From the NCBI GenBank assembly GCA_947034885.2, contig OX344749.2, positions 2,557,501 through 2,621,500 of the forward strand: a DNA stretch of 64,000 nucleotides, given 5' to 3'. Position 1 is the first letter of the stretch; the number at the start of each line of letters is the position of its first letter. Positions 59,275 to 64,000 of this stretch are shown here, one piece after another. The translations under genes and the position numbers were made by a program. The DNA comes from Thuidium tamariscinum (taxonomy: Eukaryota > Streptophyta > Bryopsida > Hypnales > Thuidiaceae). The notes beneath the pieces were generated by a model, which ran no database searches, was not told the origin of the DNA, and was given only the letters and a program-made list of their open reading frames with translations.

Positions 59275-59525
59275 AGATCAATAGTTGTTGTAAATAAGTA
59301 GGTTCATAAAATATAGCACCTCCAAGGCTCTAATTCATAGATCAACAATTGTTGTAGATAAATACTTCCACCAAAAATAGCACGTCCAAGCTAAGGTTCC
59401 AATCAATAAATCAACAATTGTTGTAGATAAATTCTACCAAAAATAGCACCTCTTAGGCTCCAATTCAAAGATCAATAGTTGTTGTAGATAAGTAGCTCTA
59501 TCAAAAATAGCACCGCCAAGGTCCA
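59275..59525. repeat. Tandem repeat, four units of about 60-69 bp
   Basis: Each unit contains GATCAA(C/T)A(A/G)TTGTTGTAGATAA, then AAAAATAGCACC and CCAAGGCTCCAAT. Units vary in length and sequence, with no spacers, so it is a minisatellite and not a CRISPR array. Confidence 0.7.
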
Positions 59526-60070
59526 ATCCACACCAAACCTTTGACTACACATGTTGCATGTAATAGCACCAATAACCAATAACCCATCTCTTCTCCAAAA
59601 TAAATATAGTATAGTAAATTTATAGCTTAATTTTTTAACCTTGGAACAATAGATTCTTACATGTTGTCACATAGTTGGCATATTTATGAAAAGATTTGTA
59701 TGTACATACTAAACTGTGTAGGTTTTATCATTCACTTAAAAAAATTTGTCTACATTTACATTCATGGTACTACAAAAAAATATGTATGGACCGTATTTGT
59801 AAAGGCTAATTTATTAATAAAAAATTATACTAAATGATATTTTTACATAGATCAATTTATATATAATAGGATATGTGACATTTCAAGGACCCTATAGTAG
59901 CCCTACAAATTATATAAAATTTATACCCTTTGAATAAAATAGACCCTATCTTTGAACTCACGTAGTTTTCTAAAAATCATGAGTAATTTCCCTAGGCAAT
60001 CTTTTATCAGTTATAAATTTGCTTGTGGAATAATTACATTACTAAATTCCAAAGCTTCTGCCACTGCCCC

Positions 60071-60439
60071 TAGACGTTTTCTCCTTTGCTACCTTCGCAT
60101 CCGCCACCTTTGCCTTTGCCTCCTCTAATTGACGCCTTTGCCAACATAGATGTTGATTTGTTAAGAGCCTCGTTTAGAGATCTTCCATGGGAAGTGAAGA
60201 ACATTAGACTGAGGTTGTATTATGAGGATTATTTTAGAATTCCTATGGAATTTTGGCTAGATGTTCAAAAGGAGCAGGGCCTTGATGATCAAAGGAGCAT
60301 AATAAAACCTGGTCTCCTCAACATTCTTGTAAGATGGCCTACTAAGGTTAGTATGGCATTCATTAGGCTCCACTATGAGAAATGGAGGGCAGTTCACTAC
60401 AGTGAAAAATTGCCCATAGAAGATCATATGTATAGATAG
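60071..60439 (+). CDS. Coding-like fragment captured between inverted arms
   Basis: An open frame of about 118 codons follows a possible acceptor (CTGCCCCTAG near 60071). It is proline-rich at first, then reads DLPWEVKNIRLRLYYEDYF and EFWLDVQKEQGLDD. There is a possible donor (AAG|GTTAGT) near 60349. The frame otherwise runs into the right arm and stops there. No ATG starts it and I do not recognise it. It may be a captured host exon carried by the inverted-repeat element. Confidence 0.3.
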
Positions 60440-61003
60440 AATATATGGTTTCTATGTTATAGTAGAGGTTATATTCTTGTATTAATTTATATTGTTTTTA
60501 GATTGTCAATTTTTCATGTTGTTCATGTTATATTGCTGGTATTGGTGTTTTTCTTAGTTTCATCATCATAACTATGTTTAATGTTTTCATGATGTTGTTT
60601 GTTATTCACCATATCATGTTGTTTAGAATACATGGCATATAATTTAGAAATATTTAAAACTAATGTTGCATTTCACATTTTTATTTGTCATTTGAAATTG
60701 TACTACAGTACAAGTAGTGCATATATTAAAAAAACATATATGAAAGACATTAGTTTTATAGTGAGTATTGTATATAGGTATGAAAAATTAGACATATAAG
60801 TTTTGTATATAAAATAGCCTAATTATAAAAACCATATGAATAAATTTATAAATAATCATAGGATATTAACAATATGCCATGAATATCTTTATATGTAAAA
60901 ATACAATCTTTTTAATTATTACTATGAAGGTAAATAGCCCCATGTTAAATACCCTTTGAACTCAAGTGTATACTTAAAATTACAAGGAGTGATCTCCCTC
61001 GGA

Positions 61004-62800
61004 AAGAATGGTAATATGGTTGAAGGTTATCTAAAAGTCCTTTCATAAAATTGCAGATCACCAGAGCCGGCTGATAAAAACACATTTCAAATGGCACCAA
61101 AAAAATATTTCTAGAATTAGTGAAGAACATTCTATGAATTGATCAAAAAATCAATAAGATTGAACTAAATACAGTTGGAAGAAAGCTACTCAAAATTGCT
61201 AGAAGAACAGAGGGCCCAACTAAACAATGAGAATGATTATTATAAACATCGTGCCACTGAAAGCAATCCATGGATCCATTTCTTGTTGTCAGGGAGAGTT
61301 TTTCGTAGACTGCGGCGCCTACATCTCATCATCATGCCCTTGCAAAACCATTTGGTAGTATCTTAGCACTTGTGTTATCAAGTTGTGTATATAATCAATC
61401 CGTTGAGATCAAATAGCAATAACTATTTTAGGGTGAACTGCTATCAACCAAACGTTTTCCCTTCTTGCGTACTGCACATCTACAATGTGGAATCGTAAAA
61501 AAACTCGTTCATATAGTATGAAAGTTGGTTCCCTTCTTGTGGAAACCATCCACAAACTCACCAATTGTAGAATTATAAACATTTCTATCTAGGCAAGTCT
61601 GAATAACTACGTGTAGTGGATGCACATTACAAGGGAAGCCCTTGTTTCTAAGACATTCATTGTTAATTGCTTCGTCTGTCACAAGATCTACATGATTCTT
61701 TAACCATTTTTCTTGTGGAAGATTTAAGACCCACTCATTGCTAAATTGGAATTAGTTACCATAATTTGGAATTTGCTAAATAATTTGAAACCTATGGTAT
61801 GCGATCAATGGCAAGTCTACTGCACTTGCAAGATGTGTGTTCCATTCCCTCTTGTGCAATGAAAAAGCTCGGCGCACTCCTGCGCTTTGACTTGCCATTG
61901 GTGTTGGCGCAATAGGTAGTGATTGAACCCCGCCTTGAAAGACTCCAATTCCTCCACCATTTGATCGAGGCAGCACTTCTAGAGATCCTGATGTGCATCC
62001 ACTAACACCTGGTTCCACAAGATCCTATTCATGTCTCCACTGGCAACTTGCAACTACCTGATCTCCTTTCTCAAATGCTCCACGCTATTGGGTGCCGCAT
62101 GTGCTTGTTGCTCATGCGCATCCTACCTCCCTCCAATCCCGTGGTAACTAGGGCTCTTTGTGCTGTTGGAGTGCTGGGTTGTTGCCTTTCCATTTCCAAT
62201 CGCTCCAGACAATCCAATCCATCGCACACCATCAACAACGCCCAGTGAGTTTGGCTATACGCCTTATCCAAGGATAGTTCCTCTGTTGCCACTCCCAAGC
62301 TCCCCACCCCATCACAATCCTCTATCATTGCTCTCTTCCCCAAATCCTAGCTCATGTCAAATTAATTTGATCTCGGTTGCAATCATAGACCATAACAAAA
62401 TTCCGCAGTTTAATATAAAATCTAGCGACAAGTTGCCTTCAGAGCCAAGACCATGAATTATATTTCCTCAAATTACTCAGTGATCTACTACAAAACCTGA
62501 TCCTCCAAAGGTGCTCTAGATGCGGTTTGAAGTACAACGCCAGAAATCTAATCCTTCTGTGATCAACCGCTACCTAAACATGAACAGAGATGTTAATAAA
62601 GTGTAGATCCGCAATAAGGGAAGAAAATAGTGGAACCAACAGAGTAGATCAAGATGCACAAGATGGAAGTGCAACGCATGAGGAGAAAAAAGATTACTTG
62701 GACTTTCTTAATTTACGATGCAAGCTAGTCTGTAATCATATAGAGGACGATAGCGCCACAACAGAATTAGAAACGGATGAATAGGTGGATAGATGAAATA
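61004..62800. other. Moderate-GC region with coding-like fragments
   Basis: Three pieces look coding but unassigned. On the plus strand near 61174-61330, after a possible acceptor (AAATACAG), there is LEESYSKLLEEQRAQLNNEN, a coiled-coil-like stretch. On the minus strand, 61745-61509 is open with NEWVLNLPQEKWLKNHVDLV and ending FVDGFHKKGTNFHTI. On the plus strand, 62590-62784 is a short acidic frame starting with ATG. The stretch 61770-62460 is GC-richer and open in several frames without motifs. These are probably decayed or captured exons. Confidence 0.3.
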
Positions 62801-64000
62801 TGAGGGTAGAGTGTACAAATGAGTCTTCTTGCACACCTCTCTAATATTACTTTCTCTAATATCACATCTTCACTTCTTTCACCAAACCTTAGAAAATAGA
62901 TGTGTACCAATTTAACCACAAAGTATTTTTACTATTGTCTATGAAAATTCTAAAATGTTCATCTATAGAATTTTTGAAGAATTCAATCAAAATGTTCAAT
63001 GATAAAATACAACACATTAAGAATAGAATTTTGATAAAATAGGACATTTGTGAAATTTTTATGGACACACAGGACATTTGTCCAATTTTAAACTAGATTA
63101 TTCTATAACATGCTCTTCAATGTTATAAGATTTTCTATACAAATGTAGTCAACAGTTGAGGGATTTGATAAGTAAAGAAAAGAACAAATTGATGCCACCA
63201 TTCTTATGATTTAGGTATTTTTTTAATGCAACCTTTATATGCAACACTACATTATCACAATGTTATAGAATTTTAAAAATTAGACACTTGGTCATCTACA
63301 AATGGTCATGAATAGAAAATTATATGCAAAGTAATCGCTCATTCAATTTTTTTTTTCATTTACAAATGAGTGGCTTTGATAAACAAATGCATTAATCTAT
63401 GAGAAGATGGATGAGGGTGATAGCAAAAAACACTTCTACAATTTCTTGACACACATTTCATATAGTTGTATTTTTTTCTTAAAACTTTTGAATTATAATT
63501 CTTAAGAGATCCAACATTTATAAAAATAAAATACTCATGACTATTATACATTTGAAGAATTTTTTGAATTTAAAAAAAAACTTTTGTATAGAAACATGTT
63601 ACATTGGATTTTATCTATAGAACCTTTTTTCTTGTCGGCAAATGAGCATTTGAAAATAAGAACATAAATTAGTTACATAGTCTATAAGACAAGCCTTCAA
63701 AAAATTGATAAATATTTATTATGCACATGATGCATTTAGATTACTTTTTTTTGTACCCATGTAGGGATTATAGAAATTAATTTCCACAAGATATAGTTAG
63801 TTGCCTAGAAGTACTTTTAAGTTGGAAACAATGATTAATTTCTTGTGTTTTTAAATTTTTATACTATTTTTTAAGATTAAGAAGATAAATATTTTTTTTT
63901 TAATGTTTTTTTTATTTGTCCTATATACAACTTTTGAACAATTATTATTTTGACTTGAGTTTCCTACAATTCTAATTTTTTTTATATTTTAATTTTTTTA
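62801..64000. other. AT-rich DNA without features
   Basis: Long A and T runs dominate. No gene or element ends that I can support. Confidence 0.3.

Larger units (their letters stand above)
58515..61003. mobile_element. 2.5-kb element with near-identical 0.58-kb inverted arms
   Basis: The arm at 58515-59092 is the inverted, nearly perfect copy of 60425-61003. A 66-codon frame lying in both arms differs by one residue (Gly/Ser). Outer ends read CCGGGGAGATCACTCC and, inverted, CCGAGGGAGATCACTCC. The 1.3-kb centre holds a tandem repeat and a coding-like fragment (60071-60439). It is either a young foldback or long-terminal-inverted-repeat element or a recent inverted duplication. No target duplication was identified. 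Confidence 0.7.

Noticed and set aside
59275-59525. Possible CRISPR-like array
   Set aside because: Units are head-to-tail, variable and without unique spacers, in a eukaryotic genome. It is a minisatellite.
60599-60799. Pair of nearly identical 66-codon frames in opposite orientation (also 58918-58718)
   Set aside because: They exist only because the two element arms are near-identical. Composition is AT-driven and no motif is seen.
1-64000. tRNA or rRNA genes
   Set aside because: I looked for tRNA T-loop strings and rRNA-like GC blocks. Only isolated partial matches (for example near 48335) were seen, with no cloverleaf.

Overview
The window looks like nuclear DNA of a green plant of the streptophyte line. 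It carries spliced genes with GT-AG introns whose products match plant-type proteins: a NUP1/NUP136 nuclear-basket nucleoporin, the C-terminal half of a chloroplast FtsH2/8-type protease, a KEULE-like Sec1/Munc18 protein, a SUVR-type SET domain and a PYM/WIBG relic. A piggyBac transposase relic and a second unusual DDE-type transposase argue against a flowering plant. A charophyte alga or an early-diverging land plant fits better, but this is inference. Gene islands of moderate GC content sit in very AT-rich, repeat-filled DNA.

Layout. 1-9.1 kb: AT-rich DNA with an intact, intronless Sec1/Munc18-like gene (1924-3771) beside a nest of head-to-head, TTAA-flanked elements (about 4.9-9.1 kb). 9.2-11.7 kb: a decayed piggyBac transposase on the minus strand, split by a 731-bp MITE that has a clean TGCA target duplication. 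13.0-19.5 kb: a ten-exon plus-strand gene that joins an AT-hook, a coiled coil and a RING-H2 finger to a pre-SET/SET/post-SET methyltransferase. Its frame is kept across nine introns, but one TAG stop lies at the start of the SET domain. 19.9-28.5 kb: a four-exon minus-strand transposase-like pseudogene (27551-23178) lying between two more copies of the MITE family that hit piggyBac. 28.5-30.5 kb: an unidentified decayed coding sequence. 31.7-38.1 kb: a complete 13-exon NUP1/NUP136 gene on the minus strand (1399 residues).

38.4-47.1 kb: AT-rich repeats, including a second TTAA-flanked element (41032-42003) and two other short inverted-repeat elements. 48.9-50.2 kb: an unprocessed PYM/WIBG pseudogene. 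50.5-54.4 kb: an eight-exon open gene in which a trihelix/Myb-SANT DNA-binding protein is fused in frame to the FtsH peptidase half. The junction falls just before the second region of homology, so the Walker A and B motifs are absent while the HEVGH zinc site is kept. 54.4-64 kb: AT-rich DNA with satellite-like repeats, a 311-bp MITE, a 2.5-kb element with near-identical 0.58-kb inverted arms, and some captured or decayed exons.

The intact genes do not form one pathway. What they share is a history of rearrangement by transposons: retroposition (Sec1), exon fusion (SANT-FtsH, RING-SET), and insertion of elements into one another. All exon borders were read by eye from splice motifs and reading phase; no alignment or transcript data were available.
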